In this document: piece after piece, positions 16,689 through 26,782 of the stretch | Numbering within the stretch: the first letter of the stretch is position 1 | Layout: the number at the start of each line of letters is the position of its first letter | Source of the DNA: Myxococcus stipitatus DSM 14675 | GTDB taxonomy: Bacteria > Myxococcota > Myxococcia > Myxococcales > Myxococcaceae | Length of the DNA stretch: 64,000 nt | NCBI RefSeq assembly: GCF_000331735.1 | Contig: NC_020126.1 | Span: 3,348,001-3,412,000, forward strand | Direction of reading: 5' to 3' | The notes under the pieces: model-generated | What the model saw: the letters and a program-made list of their open reading frames with translations, nothing else | Database searches by the model: none | What the model was told of the DNA's origin: nothing | Made by a program: the position numbers and the translations under genes

Positions 16689-17609
16689 TCAGGGGTCGGT
16701 GGGCGACAGGCGTGACCAGGAGCGGTTCTTGACCTTGAGCCAGGCCTGTTGCCGGTGGAGATAGGTGGCGCAGAGCTGGCGCCACGTCCACACCTCGGGC
16801 TTCTTCCACCACTCGGCGGGAGGCTGGAGTCCCTTGTCGCGCAGGTTGCCGATGCCTCGGAAGCCGACGCCGTCGAGTCCGTGCGCGCAGTTGGACTCCA
16901 GCACGAGGACCTTATCCGTCGCGGGATGGTGGTCCACGATGAGGAAGGTGTGGCCGGAGCGCCACGGGGCGCGCCACCCCTGGATGAGCGTCCAGGGATG
17001 CGGCGAGACATCCGGCGACGGCGCGAGGATGGCCATGCCGCTCTCGACGGCGGCGGTGACGGGCGAGAACAAGTCCTCCGAGGAGGCAATCATCATCTGC
17101 CGGTGTCGGCGTGCGTCCCAGGCGAAGCTGTCGCCGTGGACGTCGGCGAAGGCCCTGACGGTGAGCGCCTCGACGAAGGTGCAGCAGTTGTTGAAGCTCG
17201 GGGGGCCCAGGGGGACCCGGATGCCGGGCAGGGTCCAGGGGTAGTACGCCTGGTCGAGGTCGTAGCGGAACTCGCTCACGCCCCCGAGCAGCGACACCAG
17301 CTTCTCCTCGGGCACGGCCATCGGCTCGTCGCTGAACGGCAGCCTCACCGCGGGCGCTGGCTTCTCCTGGTCGGCGAGGGTGGCGTACTGCTGGGCGCGC
17401 CACCGGACGCATATCCACGTGTCCAGTGCGCCGAGGGTGGGGACCTCCAGCCGCGCGTAGTCGCTGTCGGAGCCCGCCGGGCCGGAGCGCTCCTCGAGCA
17501 CGAAGTACGTGCCCGGCTCGACGTAGCCCTCGAACTGGGCGTTCGTGTCGGGGTCCACGAAACCACGCATGCGGATGGGGAGCTTCGCGACACGATAGGT
17601 CTCGGCCAC
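16689..17609 (-). CDS. Putative NlpC/P60-like (papain-fold) protein, function unknown
   Basis: 306 residues without signal peptide or membrane helix. Residues ~20-85 look like an SH3-like beta module (RMRGFVDPDTNAQFEGYVEPG). Later NNCCTFVEALTVRAF supplies a possible nucleophilic Cys at the start of a helix, and GHTFLIVDHH with LVLESN supplies a possible His and polar residue, the order seen in NlpC/P60 peptidases. I do not recognise a specific family. GTG start at 17609 with GGAGG about eight bases upstream. It lies between RNA-repair-type genes but converges on the nucleotidyltransferase pair with only 9 bp between stops, so there is no operon link to them. Confidence 0.55.
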   Translation of the reverse strand: MAETYRVAKLPIRMRGFVDPDTNAQFEGYVEPGTYFVLEERSGPAGSDSDYARLEVPTLGALDTWICVRWRAQQYATLADQEKPAPAVRLPFSDEPMAVPEEKLVSLLGGVSEFRYDLDQAYYPWTLPGIRVPLGPPSFNNCCTFVEALTVRAFADVHGDSFAWDARRHRQMMIASSEDLFSPVTAAVESGMAILAPSPDVSPHPWTLIQGWRAPWRSGHTFLIVDHHPATDKVLVLESNCAHGLDGVGFRGIGNLRDKGLQPPAEWWKKPEVWTWRQLCATYLHRQQAWLKVKNRSWSRLSPTDP

Positions 17610-17740
17610 GCTGTGACCTCCAGAGGTGTTGACTTGCAGTGAAGTCTATCTCACCTCCGGAGAATGCTGGCAGGACGTGCCGAGGATGGCGTGGCGTGTG
17701 TGTCCTTGGTGGTCTCCACTCGCGAGAGAGCCTCTCGGGC

Positions 17741-20700
17741 TCACGCCTCGTCGTCCGCGCGCAGCAGCTCTACTTTGAGCACGGTGTCCTTGGGATGGTT
17801 TGTCCATTCCAGGAAAGAGGAGTGGAACGTCTCCACGGCCTCGGCCAGCGGGCTTCCGGGCTTCCAGGACAGTGCTCCCGAGTCCTGGGACTGCCGAGTG
17901 TCCAAGCCGATGAAGATCACCCGGGGACCTTGGAGTGGGCGCACGCAGAGCCTGCGGTCTCCCTCCAGTCGATACACCAGGGCGGTGAGATGTCCGAGGA
18001 CCCAGCCCATGGCGGCCTCGTGGGCTTCGGGCGTGGGCGCCTCGACGGAGAGCCGCAGCCGGGCCGGAAGGTCTCGTGGGGCGTCGACCGGTTGGAACAG
18101 CGGCTCCCACGCGTGCGGTGAGCTCGAAGCCCTCGCTCCGGTCACGAGCTCCCGAGCGCGGACCAGCTCCTCGCGCACGGTGCGGAACGTGGAGCGCGAC
18201 ACATTGCGCGCCGTGTTTCGCAGGGGCTCGGCGGGCGCGATGACGGGCATCAGGTCGCGCTTCCCATCCGGGCGATACCCAGCCGTCTCCTGAGTCAGGG
18301 CCACGGGCTGGGGCCAGGGCCAGGAGGCGAACGTCTGGAAGAAGTGCGCGAGCAGCTCCGCGTCGGACTTCGCGGCGTCCGGAGCCCCGCGTGTGCAAGC
18401 CCAGGCGGCGAGCACCGTCCAGGACAGTCCACCCATGTAGCCGAGCGCATGCGAGTAGATGCCCCGCGCCTTGGCCCAGCGCTTCACCGCGCGAAGCAGG
18501 TTCCGGAAGCGCTCGTGGGTCGCCTCATCGGTGCCGAGTGCATCGAGGACCCCTTGCGAGTCCGCGACGCCCAGCACGGAGCGAAGCCCGGAGGTGTCGA
18601 GCTGGGGGGCGTGCTGCGCGAGCAACGTCAGGGGCTCACAGGGGGTCACCCCTTCCGGGCGGCTCGCATAGGACACATCGAAGCTCACGCCGCCCAGCGA
18701 CAGCTTCACCAGCGGAATCGCGGCATCGGCCACGAACCGCGCGGAGCTCGCGGCCTCGGGAGCGGAGGTCGCCACCTCGCGCAGCAGGGCGTGTGCGAAG
18801 TCATCGCGAGAGAGGCTCGACGGTCCGATGGCGACCGCGTCCACGTCGCTTCCCGCCTCGTCCGTACCGAGCAGGTACGAGCCGTAGGGATGCAGGGACG
18901 TCCCGATGCGCTCACAGAGTCCATGCAGTCGCGCCACGGCCGAGGTGCGAGCCTCCCGCGACGAAGGCGTGCTCGAGCTGGCGAGCGCCGCGCGAAGGGT
19001 GCTGTCTCCCTTCGTCGACGCGGGGGACTGCTTCAGTGGCGCGCGACCCAGCGGGATTCGCCGGAGGACCTCGAACGGTGTGTCCCCCTTGCGCCGGATG
19101 AGACACACGTCGCCGATGGGGAAGGACAGCGAGCGCCACGTCCGAGCCCAGGCCGCGAGCGTCTGCTCGAGGTCCCCGTCCTTCGAGCGTGGAAGCTGTC
19201 CCACGGAGAGATGGGGGGTGAAGCCGCGCTCGGGAGCGGCGCACTCGGGGACCACCGCCGCGAGCTTCGCGTGCAGCGCGGCCAAGGCACCCCGAGGCGC
19301 GTCATCGGGGCGAAGCCAGGCCGTTGCATTGGCGCGATGCTCGAAGTGTCCGAACGCGGAGAGCGTCACCTCGAAAGGCTTGATGTCCCGGAGGGCTTCC
19401 TCGAAGAGCGCCGCGACGGTGTCGAAGTCCGCTTCGGGGAGGAAGGGGTAGAGCAGCGTGACGTGGGGCATCCACCGCTCGAACTTCGCGTCGTGCTTCT
19501 TGCGCAGGGCCTGGATGGGAGGCCACGCGCTCTCGGGTGGAATGAGCACCACGGCCGTCTGGTGGACGAGTCGCGCGGTGCCCCGGGCGGCATCCGCCTC
19601 GGAGGCGGAGCCCTGGCGCAGCACGCAGCGAATCCCGAAGTGGTCCGAGGCGAAGAGCGGCTGCCCTGACGGACCGGGAGCACCCGGAAGAGGCGCTTCG
19701 CCGAAGAGCTCGATGGCCTGAGGCGCCAGTCGGCCGGAGGCAGACTTCACGAGCACCCGGTCCAACCGCTGAAGCCGACCGGACGTGGTCGTGAGGGCGG
19801 CCAGCGAGTTGAGCTGAGGGTTGTAGGTCTCTCCCAGCTCCAGCGGCCGCAGCGTCGGCCAGGCATCCACGAACCCAGCATGAGCGAAGGAGTCGGCCTC
19901 CGCGGACGACTCGCCGAGATTGAAGTCACCCGCGAGCACGAGGTCGGGAGGGCGACCTTCTTCCGAGGCCCCGAGCGCGAGCGCCCAGTCGAGAATCGCT
20001 TGCACCTGGACCGCGCGAGCCGCGGCTCCCGAGGCATCCCGGTTGCTCGTCAGGTGCGGCGTCGCCACCCACAGCGTCCCGTCCGCCACGCGCAGCTCTC
20101 CCGCGATGAGGCGCTTGTCTCGGGAGAACACCCGCTGGACCAGCGAGGAGAAGGGGACTCGCGACAGGAGCACCTGTCCGTAGGTGGCCACGGTGCTCGC
20201 CTCGGGCCCATCGGACAGCCAGTAGCGCTCGCGAACCCAGGGCTCGGCGAGCAGGGCGCGGAGGAAGGGCGTGGTGACTTCCTGGAGCGCGATGACGTCC
20301 GCGTCCGTCCCACGAAGCAGGGCCAGCGCGGCGGGAATCCGGCGGGCCGTGTCGAGCAGCTCCGCGTCATACAGGTCGAACAACACGTTGAACGTGGCGA
20401 CCGTGAGGTGCTGGAGCGCCGGAGGTTTCGTGCTCGGCGCCACGGCGGTCACCCACGCTTCGGCGCTTGCGTCGAAGCGGTGGGCGGGAAGAGGGGTGAA
20501 GGCCGCGGGAGCGCGGCGTGGAGCGGGGGCGGGCGGGTCCTCGGAGGGCGCGGGGTGACTCAGCCGGTCGATGCGCTCCTTGCGGTCCCACATCACCTCG
20601 CGCCCGCGCTTGAAGTACCAGACGCGGTGCCACGGAAGCTCCCCGTCGGGGACGAAGGCCTCGAAGGGCATCTCCTCCATGGCGTCTCCGTGAGCGTCGT

Positions 20701-20791
20701 AGCCAATCACAAACTCGCGAGCGTCCAGGCGCGGGTCCCACCGGATGCGGTGGTACACCTCGCGGCTCGTCGTGAAGCGTTCGTTGGACAT
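17741..20791 (-). CDS. Multidomain RNA-repair-type protein: MJ1316 - EEP - 2H phosphoesterase - nucleotidyltransferase
   Basis: 1016 residues in four recognisable blocks. (1) Residues 1-80, MJ1316/DUF504 fold (REVYHRIRWDP, then PWHRVWYFKRG), a domain proposed to recognise cyclic-phosphate RNA ends. (2) About 125-400, endonuclease/exonuclease/phosphatase domain: TFNVLFD, ALQEV, GDFN with Asp289, SDHFG. (3) About 410-600, 2H (LigT-like) phosphoesterase with both HxT/S motifs: His443 in HVTLLYP and His527 in HLSVGQL. (4) About 630-960, poly(A)-polymerase/CCA-type nucleotidyltransferase with GSYLLGTDEAGSDVDAVAIG, metal ligands Asp649 and Asp651. The combination could process a damaged 3' end, open a 2',3'-cyclic phosphate and add nucleotides in one chain (inference from domain chemistry). 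Confidence 0.88.
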   Translation of the reverse strand: MSNERFTTSREVYHRIRWDPRLDAREFVIGYDAHGDAMEEMPFEAFVPDGELPWHRVWYFKRGREVMWDRKERIDRLSHPAPSEDPPAPAPRRAPAAFTPLPAHRFDASAEAWVTAVAPSTKPPALQHLTVATFNVLFDLYDAELLDTARRIPAALALLRGTDADVIALQEVTTPFLRALLAEPWVRERYWLSDGPEASTVATYGQVLLSRVPFSSLVQRVFSRDKRLIAGELRVADGTLWVATPHLTSNRDASGAAARAVQVQAILDWALALGASEEGRPPDLVLAGDFNLGESSAEADSFAHAGFVDAWPTLRPLELGETYNPQLNSLAALTTTSGRLQRLDRVLVKSASGRLAPQAIELFGEAPLPGAPGPSGQPLFASDHFGIRCVLRQGSASEADAARGTARLVHQTAVVLIPPESAWPPIQALRKKHDAKFERWMPHVTLLYPFLPEADFDTVAALFEEALRDIKPFEVTLSAFGHFEHRANATAWLRPDDAPRGALAALHAKLAAVVPECAAPERGFTPHLSVGQLPRSKDGDLEQTLAAWARTWRSLSFPIGDVCLIRRKGDTPFEVLRRIPLGRAPLKQSPASTKGDSTLRAALASSSTPSSREARTSAVARLHGLCERIGTSLHPYGSYLLGTDEAGSDVDAVAIGPSSLSRDDFAHALLREVATSAPEAASSARFVADAAIPLVKLSLGGVSFDVSYASRPEGVTPCEPLTLLAQHAPQLDTSGLRSVLGVADSQGVLDALGTDEATHERFRNLLRAVKRWAKARGIYSHALGYMGGLSWTVLAAWACTRGAPDAAKSDAELLAHFFQTFASWPWPQPVALTQETAGYRPDGKRDLMPVIAPAEPLRNTARNVSRSTFRTVREELVRARELVTGARASSSPHAWEPLFQPVDAPRDLPARLRLSVEAPTPEAHEAAMGWVLGHLTALVYRLEGDRRLCVRPLQGPRVIFIGLDTRQSQDSGALSWKPGSPLAEAVETFHSSFLEWTNHPKDTVLKVELLRADDEA

Positions 20792-20920
20792 GGCGGCGAC
20801 TCACGGATGGAGAGGGAAGGGCACCTTACGCCAGCCCGCCCAGCGTCACCGGACGGGCCCCTGCGTGGTGGGCGGCGCACCTGACGCCCCGCCACCAGGG
20901 CGGCTGACATTCCACTCGCG

Positions 20921-22303
20921 TCAGGTCGGGCTGACGCCCGCCACCAGGTAGAAGCGGAACTCCCCCGAGTTGACCCCGTAGGCCGCATCCACACCCACCA
21001 GCGGCAGGACGATGTTTCGCAGGTACAAGCGCAGCCCCGCGCCCAGGCCCTGGGCCAGCGTGGAGCCCCTCAAGCCGCTCTGGCTGTCCGGCAGGTAGCC
21101 GCGCACCACGCGCCCGTTGACGTCCCGCAGGACCCCGTCGTCGGGCAGGTCCCTCCACGCCATCAAGCCCGTGTCGGAGAAGCCCACGCCCCGGAAGGAG
21201 AGCGAGCGGATGGTGAAGAGGGGGAAGTGATACTCGGCGGTGAAGGACAGGCGCGTGTCGCCTCGGAACTGCCGATGCACGAAGCCGCGCAACGAGTTGC
21301 CGCCCAGCACGAGCTCTTGATGAAACGGAAGGTCCACACCCGCCGAGGCCTCCGCGCGCAGCACCAGGTTGTGCTCGTCGAACAGCCGCAGGCCATGACG
21401 GTAGAGCAACCCATAGCGGCGGTAGCGGAAGTCGCTCCAGACGCCGGGATTGGACACCTCGTACGACGCCTCCAGGTTGAGGCCCTCCATCACCGCGTGG
21501 AGGTTCTGCCGCGTGTCGATTCCGACCATCAGCCGCAGCGAGGCATCTCGCTGCGAGGGGCCGATGGAGAACGCGGGCGTGGTGACCTCCTCCTGGGGGT
21601 CCGGTGACTTCGCGTCGACGGACATCAGCCGGTACTTCACCGCCGCGCGCACGCGCTCGAAGAGCATCACCCCGAACTCCGTGGCGATGGAGGCGGAGTT
21701 GATGCGCGTGCGGCGCACCACCTCCGGGTCCTCCTGCCCCGCGCCGGGGTCGTACTCGTCCACGCGGTCGCTGCGCAGCTGCCCCTCCACGCTCAGCCGG
21801 AGCTGCGGCTGTCCGAAGAGGTTCGGGTCCAGGTAGCCCGCGAACACGCCGCTCTCCGCCGTGCTCACCTGCACCGCGGTGCCGAACTTCTTGGACCGGC
21901 CCCAGAGGTTGTTCTCGGCATAGAGCAAGCCGCCGCCCACGTTCGCCGAGGACAGCGCGAAGGTGGGCGCCACCACCCAGGAGGCCTTGTCCTCCACTTC
22001 CAGGATGAGGCGCACGCGGTTGGGGCCCGTGGGCTCGGTGCGCACCTTCACTTCCTGGAACAGGCCGGTCGCCACCAGGCGACGCTCCACCTTGTCCAGC
22101 TCCTCGTAGGAGAGCTCGTCCCCCGGGTCGATGCGGGAGTACGCCTGCACCGTCGACGGGAGCGTCTTCTCCGGGCCCCGCACCACCACTTCATCCACGA
22201 TGTCGCCAGGAGCCTGTGCCGCCGCTCGCCCCGCCAGCAGGGTGAGGGCCAGGCTCGCGCACCACTTCGCCATCCGTCCGCGCATGTCTCTTCGCACTTC
22301 CAT
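20921..22303 (-). CDS. BamA/TamA-like outer-membrane beta-barrel with one POTRA domain
   Basis: 460 residues. A signal peptide ends near AAAQA. One POTRA domain follows (VVVRGPEKTLPSTVQAYSRI ... LVATGLFQEVKV), then a 16-strand-type barrel with a bacterial surface antigen region: VLGGNSLRGF, AEYHFPLF and a C-terminal strand. BamA itself has five POTRA domains, so this is one of the smaller Omp85-like proteins whose substrate is unknown. The ATG at 22285 is an alternative start six codons in. Divergent from the SulP gene. Confidence 0.85.
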   Translation of the reverse strand: MEVRRDMRGRMAKWCASLALTLLAGRAAAQAPGDIVDEVVVRGPEKTLPSTVQAYSRIDPGDELSYEELDKVERRLVATGLFQEVKVRTEPTGPNRVRLILEVEDKASWVVAPTFALSSANVGGGLLYAENNLWGRSKKFGTAVQVSTAESGVFAGYLDPNLFGQPQLRLSVEGQLRSDRVDEYDPGAGQEDPEVVRRTRINSASIATEFGVMLFERVRAAVKYRLMSVDAKSPDPQEEVTTPAFSIGPSQRDASLRLMVGIDTRQNLHAVMEGLNLEASYEVSNPGVWSDFRYRRYGLLYRHGLRLFDEHNLVLRAEASAGVDLPFHQELVLGGNSLRGFVHRQFRGDTRLSFTAEYHFPLFTIRSLSFRGVGFSDTGLMAWRDLPDDGVLRDVNGRVVRGYLPDSQSGLRGSTLAQGLGAGLRLYLRNIVLPLVGVDAAYGVNSGEFRFYLVAGVSPT

Positions 22304-22506
22304 GACCAGGCTGGAGCCCCCGGCCAGGGCTCTCGGAGACCCACCCTACCTTCCCGGAGCGCCGGACGAAGGACTCTTCGCCGGCCCCCCTGTCTCCCCC
22401 CGCTGGGAAGGCAGGGGGAACAGAGGTGCGAGGCGTTCTTCGGGACAATTGCCCGCGAAGTGTGGGCTCACCAACGTTCCAGGACACGACGGAGGGAGAG
22501 TGACGC

Positions 22507-24384
22507 ATGGGGGAGCCCTCGCAGCGGAGCCGCACGCACGCCCTTCCGGGGAGCCGCTTCCTTCCCATCCTGTCCTGGCTCCCACAATGGCGACCCAGCT
22601 CGCTCAAGCGAGACCTCGTGGCCGCCCTCACCGTGACGGCCCTCCAGATTCCAGAGGCCATGGCCTACTCGGAGCTGGCGGGAGTACCTCCCCAGGCGGC
22701 GTTCTACGCGGGCCCCGTGGCCCTGGTGCTCTACGCCTTCTTCGGCTCCTCGCGGCAGCTCGTCGTCGCCATCTCCGCGACGGTGGCCGTGCTCTCCGCG
22801 TCGACCGTGGCGGGCATCGCGCCGGCGGGGAGCGCGCGCTTCATCGCACTCACGGCCGCGCTCGCGATGCTGGCGGGGGTCATCTCCATCCTCGCGGGAG
22901 TGCTCAAGCTCGGGCGCATCGCGCAGTTCTTCTCGGAGTCGGTGCTGACGGGCTTCGTCTTCGGACTCGCGCTTGTCATCGCCATCAAGCAGGCCCCCAA
23001 GCTGCTCGGCCTCGAGGCCGGGAGCGGCAACTTCTTCGAGCGCCTGTGGCACCTGGTGACCCACGTCTCACAGACGCAGCCGCTCACCTTGGTCGTCGGG
23101 GGCGTGAGCCTCGGCATCCTGTGGGTCCTGGGGCGAAGGGTGCCGCGACTGCCCGCGTCCCTCGTGGTGCTCGTCCTGGGGACGGCGGGGGTCGGACTGC
23201 TGGGGCTCCAGACCCATGGCGTGAAGGTGGTGGGCAACATCCCCTCGGGGCTCTCGGGCCCCGCGATTCCCGATGTCGGGCTGGGGGACTTGCTGAAGCT
23301 GCTGCCGGGGGCGTGTGGCATCGCGCTGGTGGCCTTCGCGGAGGCCATCGGTCCCGCGCGAGTCCTGGCGACGAAGCACCGCTACGAAGTGGATGCGAAC
23401 CAGGAGCTCATCGGCCTGGGCGCCTCCAACCTGGGCGCGGGGCTCTTCCGAGGACTCTCCGTCGGATGCAGCCTGTCGAAGTCGGCCGCCAACGACGCCG
23501 CGGGCGCGAGGACGCAGATGCCCAGCCTGCTCGCCGCGGGCCTGCTCGCGCTGGTGGCGCTCTTCTTCACGCCGTTGTTCCGCACGCTGCCGGAGGCCAC
23601 GCTCGCCGCCATCGTGGTCATGGCCACCGTCGGCATGATGGACGTGACGGAGATGCGCCGCCTGTTCAAGCTGCGCCGCACGGACTTCCTGCTCGCCGCG
23701 GGCGCGATGCTGAGCGTGCTGGTGCTGGAGGTCCTCCCCGGGCTGCTCGTCTCGGTGGGCCTCTCCGTGGCGTTCCTCGTGTGGCGGGCGAGCCAGCCGA
23801 GCCTGTCGGAGCTGGGCCGCGCGCCGGGGACCCTGGACTTCGCCGACGTGCGCCGCACCCCCACGCCCGTGACGCTCCCGGGCCTGCTGGTGCTCCGTCC
23901 GAACGAGGGCATCTTCTTCGCCAACGCCACCTCGCTGCGGGACGCCGTCATCCATCACGTCGACGGCGCGAAGTCCGAGGTCCACACGGTGCTGTTGGAC
24001 TTGGAGGTGACCGCGGACCTGGACGTCCCGGGCGCGGACATGCTCGCCGAGCTCGAGGAGTCACTCCAGCATCGAGGTATCACCTTGATGCTCTCCCGCG
24101 TGCTCGCGCCGACGCAGTCGCTGCTGGACCGCACGGGTGTCACCGAGAAGCTCGGCGCGGACAACATCCATCCGCAGACGTTGAATGGTGTCATCGAGTA
24201 TCTCGCCCACCGCACCCCTCATTCTCGTGCGGAGTGGGGGCTCATCCGCGATGGCCTGCATCGCCTGAGCGCGCTCGTGGAGGAGGCTCACACAGCGGCC
24301 GCGGACGCGCAGGAGCGCCGCCGGCTGGAGAAGCTGCGAGGCGCCCTGGCGCGGCTCGAGGAGGACGAGCACCGCCTGCACTGA
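22507..24384 (+). CDS. SulP-family anion transporter with C-terminal STAS domain
   Basis: 625 residues. About 10-12 hydrophobic helices between residues 35 and 430, beginning with the SulP signature region (ALQIPEAMAYSELAGVPPQAAFYAG). A STAS domain spans about 460-570 (LLDLEVTADLDVPGADML). The last 55 residues are a charged helix. The family moves sulfate, bicarbonate or other anions by symport or exchange. Sulfate is attractive because a sulfate-assimilation operon lies 8 kb away and contains no transporter, but that link is inferred. Ribosome site GGAGGGAG just upstream of the ATG. Confidence 0.92.
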   Translation: MGEPSQRSRTHALPGSRFLPILSWLPQWRPSSLKRDLVAALTVTALQIPEAMAYSELAGVPPQAAFYAGPVALVLYAFFGSSRQLVVAISATVAVLSASTVAGIAPAGSARFIALTAALAMLAGVISILAGVLKLGRIAQFFSESVLTGFVFGLALVIAIKQAPKLLGLEAGSGNFFERLWHLVTHVSQTQPLTLVVGGVSLGILWVLGRRVPRLPASLVVLVLGTAGVGLLGLQTHGVKVVGNIPSGLSGPAIPDVGLGDLLKLLPGACGIALVAFAEAIGPARVLATKHRYEVDANQELIGLGASNLGAGLFRGLSVGCSLSKSAANDAAGARTQMPSLLAAGLLALVALFFTPLFRTLPEATLAAIVVMATVGMMDVTEMRRLFKLRRTDFLLAAGAMLSVLVLEVLPGLLVSVGLSVAFLVWRASQPSLSELGRAPGTLDFADVRRTPTPVTLPGLLVLRPNEGIFFANATSLRDAVIHHVDGAKSEVHTVLLDLEVTADLDVPGADMLAELEESLQHRGITLMLSRVLAPTQSLLDRTGVTEKLGADNIHPQTLNGVIEYLAHRTPHSRAEWGLIRDGLHRLSALVEEAHTAAADAQERRRLEKLRGALARLEEDEHRLH

Positions 24385-24453
24385 CCACAAGGCCCGGGAC
24401 TTCTGCTATGCCTTCGTGAAGAAGGCCCCGGCCGGTTCCGGGGGACCGCTCTC

Positions 24454-25185
24454 ATGCCTGGTCTCTTTCGTCTGCTCCGGCGTCGGCGCCTGCTCGGCCG
24501 GCCCTTCCCCTCCGAGTGGCTCGGCCATCTCGACGCACAAGTCCCCTTCTTCGCCACGCTGTCGCCCGCGCTGCGACAGACCTTCCTCGACAAGCTGAAG
24601 GTCTTCGCCTGGGAGAAGGAGTTCATCGGGGCGGGGGGGCTTGAAATCACCGACGAGATTCGCGTGGTGGTGTCCGCGACCGCGGTGCAGCTCGTGGTGC
24701 ACCTGGACCTGGCTTATTACGACCGGCTGCGGGAGATCATCGTCTACCCCGATGCCTTCCTGTTGCCGGACCGCACGGGCGTGGTGCTGGGCGAGGCGAA
24801 GAACTGGGGCAGCGTCATCCTCTCCTGGGCGGCGGTGCTCTCCGGGCTGCGCAATCCCACGGACGGACACGACACGGCCACGCACGAGTTCGCGCATGTC
24901 CTGGACCGGGCGGACGGGGCCTTCGATGGAACCCCCAAGCTGCGCAGCTATTCGCACTACCGGACGTGGGCCTCGGTGATGAGCGAGCACTTCCACGGGC
25001 TCCAGGAGGGCCGGGCCGTGGAGCGCAGGGTCCTGGACGACTACGGGGCCGTCAACGAGGCGGAGTTCTTCGCGGTGGCCTCCGAGGCCTTCTTCGAGCG
25101 GCCGGCTCGGATGCGCGAGAAGACCCCTGATTTGTATGAGGAACTGAAGCGATTCTACGGCTGGGACCCTGCTTCGGGCACTTGA
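24454..25185 (+). CDS. mtfA: MtfA-like zinc metallopeptidase
   Basis: 243 residues, close to the family length. The zinc site is His144/Glu145/His148 in THEFAHVLD, followed by [19 protein letters not shown], which supplies the third ligand, as in MtfA/DUF980 proteins. The N-terminal [22 protein letters not shown] is also typical. E. coli MtfA binds the Mlc repressor and has aminopeptidase activity; whether that applies here is unknown. It follows the SulP gene by 69 bp and precedes coaA by 67 bp on the same strand. Confidence 0.87.
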   Translation: MPGLFRLLRRRRLLGRPFPSEWLGHLDAQVPFFATLSPALRQTFLDKLKVFAWEKEFIGAGGLEITDEIRVVVSATAVQLVVHLDLAYYDRLREIIVYPDAFLLPDRTGVVLGEAKNWGSVILSWAAVLSGLRNPTDGHDTATHEFAHVLDRADGAFDGTPKLRSYSHYRTWASVMSEHFHGLQEGRAVERRVLDDYGAVNEAEFFAVASEAFFERPARMREKTPDLYEELKRFYGWDPASGT

Positions 25186-25252
25186 GCCCGAGCATCGCGC
25201 CCCGCGCTGTGGTACGCGCCGTATCCAGCAGCCTCCTGAGGAGAGCCCCTGC

Positions 25253-26203
25253 ATGACCGTGTCCGTTGCGCCCTCGGTGTCCATGTTCGTCGAGTTGGAG
25301 CGCGAGGCCTGGCGCGCGCTTCGTGCCTCCACGCCGATGACACTCACGGCGGAGGACCTCGACGGCCTGCGAGGGTTGGGCGAGCAGATGGACCTGAACG
25401 AAGTGGCGGATGTGTATCTGCCACTGTCCCGACTGCTCAACCTCCAGGTCGCCGCCGCGCAGCGACTGTGGGCCGAGCAGCAGGCCTTCCTCGGCGGCAG
25501 CGCGCGCAAGGTGCCGTTCATCATCGCCATCGCCGGCAGCGTCGCGGTGGGCAAGAGCACCACGGCGCGCATCCTCCAGGCGCTGCTCGCGCGGTGGCCG
25601 GACCATCCTCGCGTGGAGCTGGTCACCACGGATGGCTTCCTCTTCCCCAACGGGGTCCTCACCGAGCGCGGGCTGATGAAGCGCAAGGGGTTCCCGGAGA
25701 GCTATGACCGGCGCGCGCTGGTGCGGATGCTCGCGGAGCTGAAGGCGGGGCGCGCGGAGGTCACCGCGCCGGTCTACTCGCACCTCGTCTACGACGTCGT
25801 TCCCGACGAGGCGAAGGTCATCCGCCAGCCCGACATCCTCATCCTGGAAGGGCTCAACGTCCTCCAGTCCGGGGCGACCGGGCAGCGGATTCCGCACACG
25901 TTCCTGTCGGACTTCTTCGACTTCTCCATCTACGTGGACGCGACGGAGCAGGACATCCGCCGCTGGTACGTGGAGCGGTTCCTCCGGCTCCAGCAGACGG
26001 CGTTCCGCGACGAGCGCAGCTACTTCCGTCGCTTCTCCGAGCTGACCCACGAGCAGGCGGTGTCGATGGCCGAGTCCGTGTGGGGCGACATCAACGGCCC
26101 CAACCTGGCGCAGAACATCGCGCCCACGCGCTCCCGGGCCCGGCTCATCCTGCTCAAGGGGCCGGACCACAAGGTGAAGCGCGTGAGGCTGCGCAAGCTG
26201 TAG
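25253..26203 (+). CDS. coaA: Pantothenate kinase, type I
   Basis: 316 residues, standard for bacterial type I CoaA. The P-loop reads [10 protein letters not shown] near residue 97, followed by [18 protein letters not shown] and YSHLVYDVV, all conserved in the family. It phosphorylates pantothenate with ATP as the first committed step of coenzyme A synthesis. ATG at 25253; its end converges on the GNAT gene with three bases between. Confidence 0.96.
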   Translation: MTVSVAPSVSMFVELEREAWRALRASTPMTLTAEDLDGLRGLGEQMDLNEVADVYLPLSRLLNLQVAAAQRLWAEQQAFLGGSARKVPFIIAIAGSVAVGKSTTARILQALLARWPDHPRVELVTTDGFLFPNGVLTERGLMKRKGFPESYDRRALVRMLAELKAGRAEVTAPVYSHLVYDVVPDEAKVIRQPDILILEGLNVLQSGATGQRIPHTFLSDFFDFSIYVDATEQDIRRWYVERFLRLQQTAFRDERSYFRRFSELTHEQAVSMAESVWGDINGPNLAQNIAPTRSRARLILLKGPDHKVKRVRLRKL

Positions 26204-26206
26204 GGC

Positions 26207-26674
26207 TCAGCCTCGGGCGCGGCGGAGCATCTCCACGTGGGGGATGCCGTCCTCGTCGTAGACGCCCCCTTGGGTGACGAAGCCCAGGCTCCCGTAGAAG
26301 GCGATGAGGTACTCCTGCGCGGAGATGCGGATGTCCGCGCGAGGGTAGAGGGCCTCGAGCCGGGCGAGCCCCCGCTCGGTGAGCTCGCGCCCCAGTCCGC
26401 GTCCGCGCGCGCGAGGAGACGTCACCACGCGGCCCAGGCTGGCCTCATCGGGGTGCTTCACCCCGGGCGGGAGGATGCGCAGGTAGGCGGCCAGGAAGGG
26501 ACCTGGGCCCGTGTCCTCGGTCCCGAGGAGGTGGAGGGACCTGGCGTCCAGGCCATCCGCGTCCAGGTAGAGCGAGCGCTGCTCCACGACGAAGACCTCC
26601 TGGCGCAGGGCGAGCAGCGCGTACAGCTCCTCCAACGTCAGCTCCGGGAACGCCTTCCATTGCCAGCTCAGCAT
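26207..26674 (-). CDS. ElaA-like GNAT acetyltransferase
   Basis: 155 residues from the chosen ATG at 26674, which gives the ElaA-type opening (WKAFPELTLEELYALLALRQ, EVFVVEQRSLY). The acetyl-CoA-binding loop is GRVVTSPRARGRGLGREL and the C-terminal YGSLGFVTQGGVYDEDGIPH is typical. Starts at 26716 or 26767 would add unconserved residues. Divergent from the sirtuin gene with about 108 bp between. Confidence 0.88.
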   Translation of the reverse strand: MLSWQWKAFPELTLEELYALLALRQEVFVVEQRSLYLDADGLDARSLHLLGTEDTGPGPFLAAYLRILPPGVKHPDEASLGRVVTSPRARGRGLGRELTERGLARLEALYPRADIRISAQEYLIAFYGSLGFVTQGGVYDEDGIPHVEMLRRARG

Positions 26675-26782
26675 GGAGGGGCGTTTATCACGGCGCCTCG
26701 CCGCCTGGCTGTCCATGGGTGGGCCCTCTGGGGGGCGGGGCGCTGGGCAATGCGGGGAAGGGGCCATTATATGAGGGCCGCC

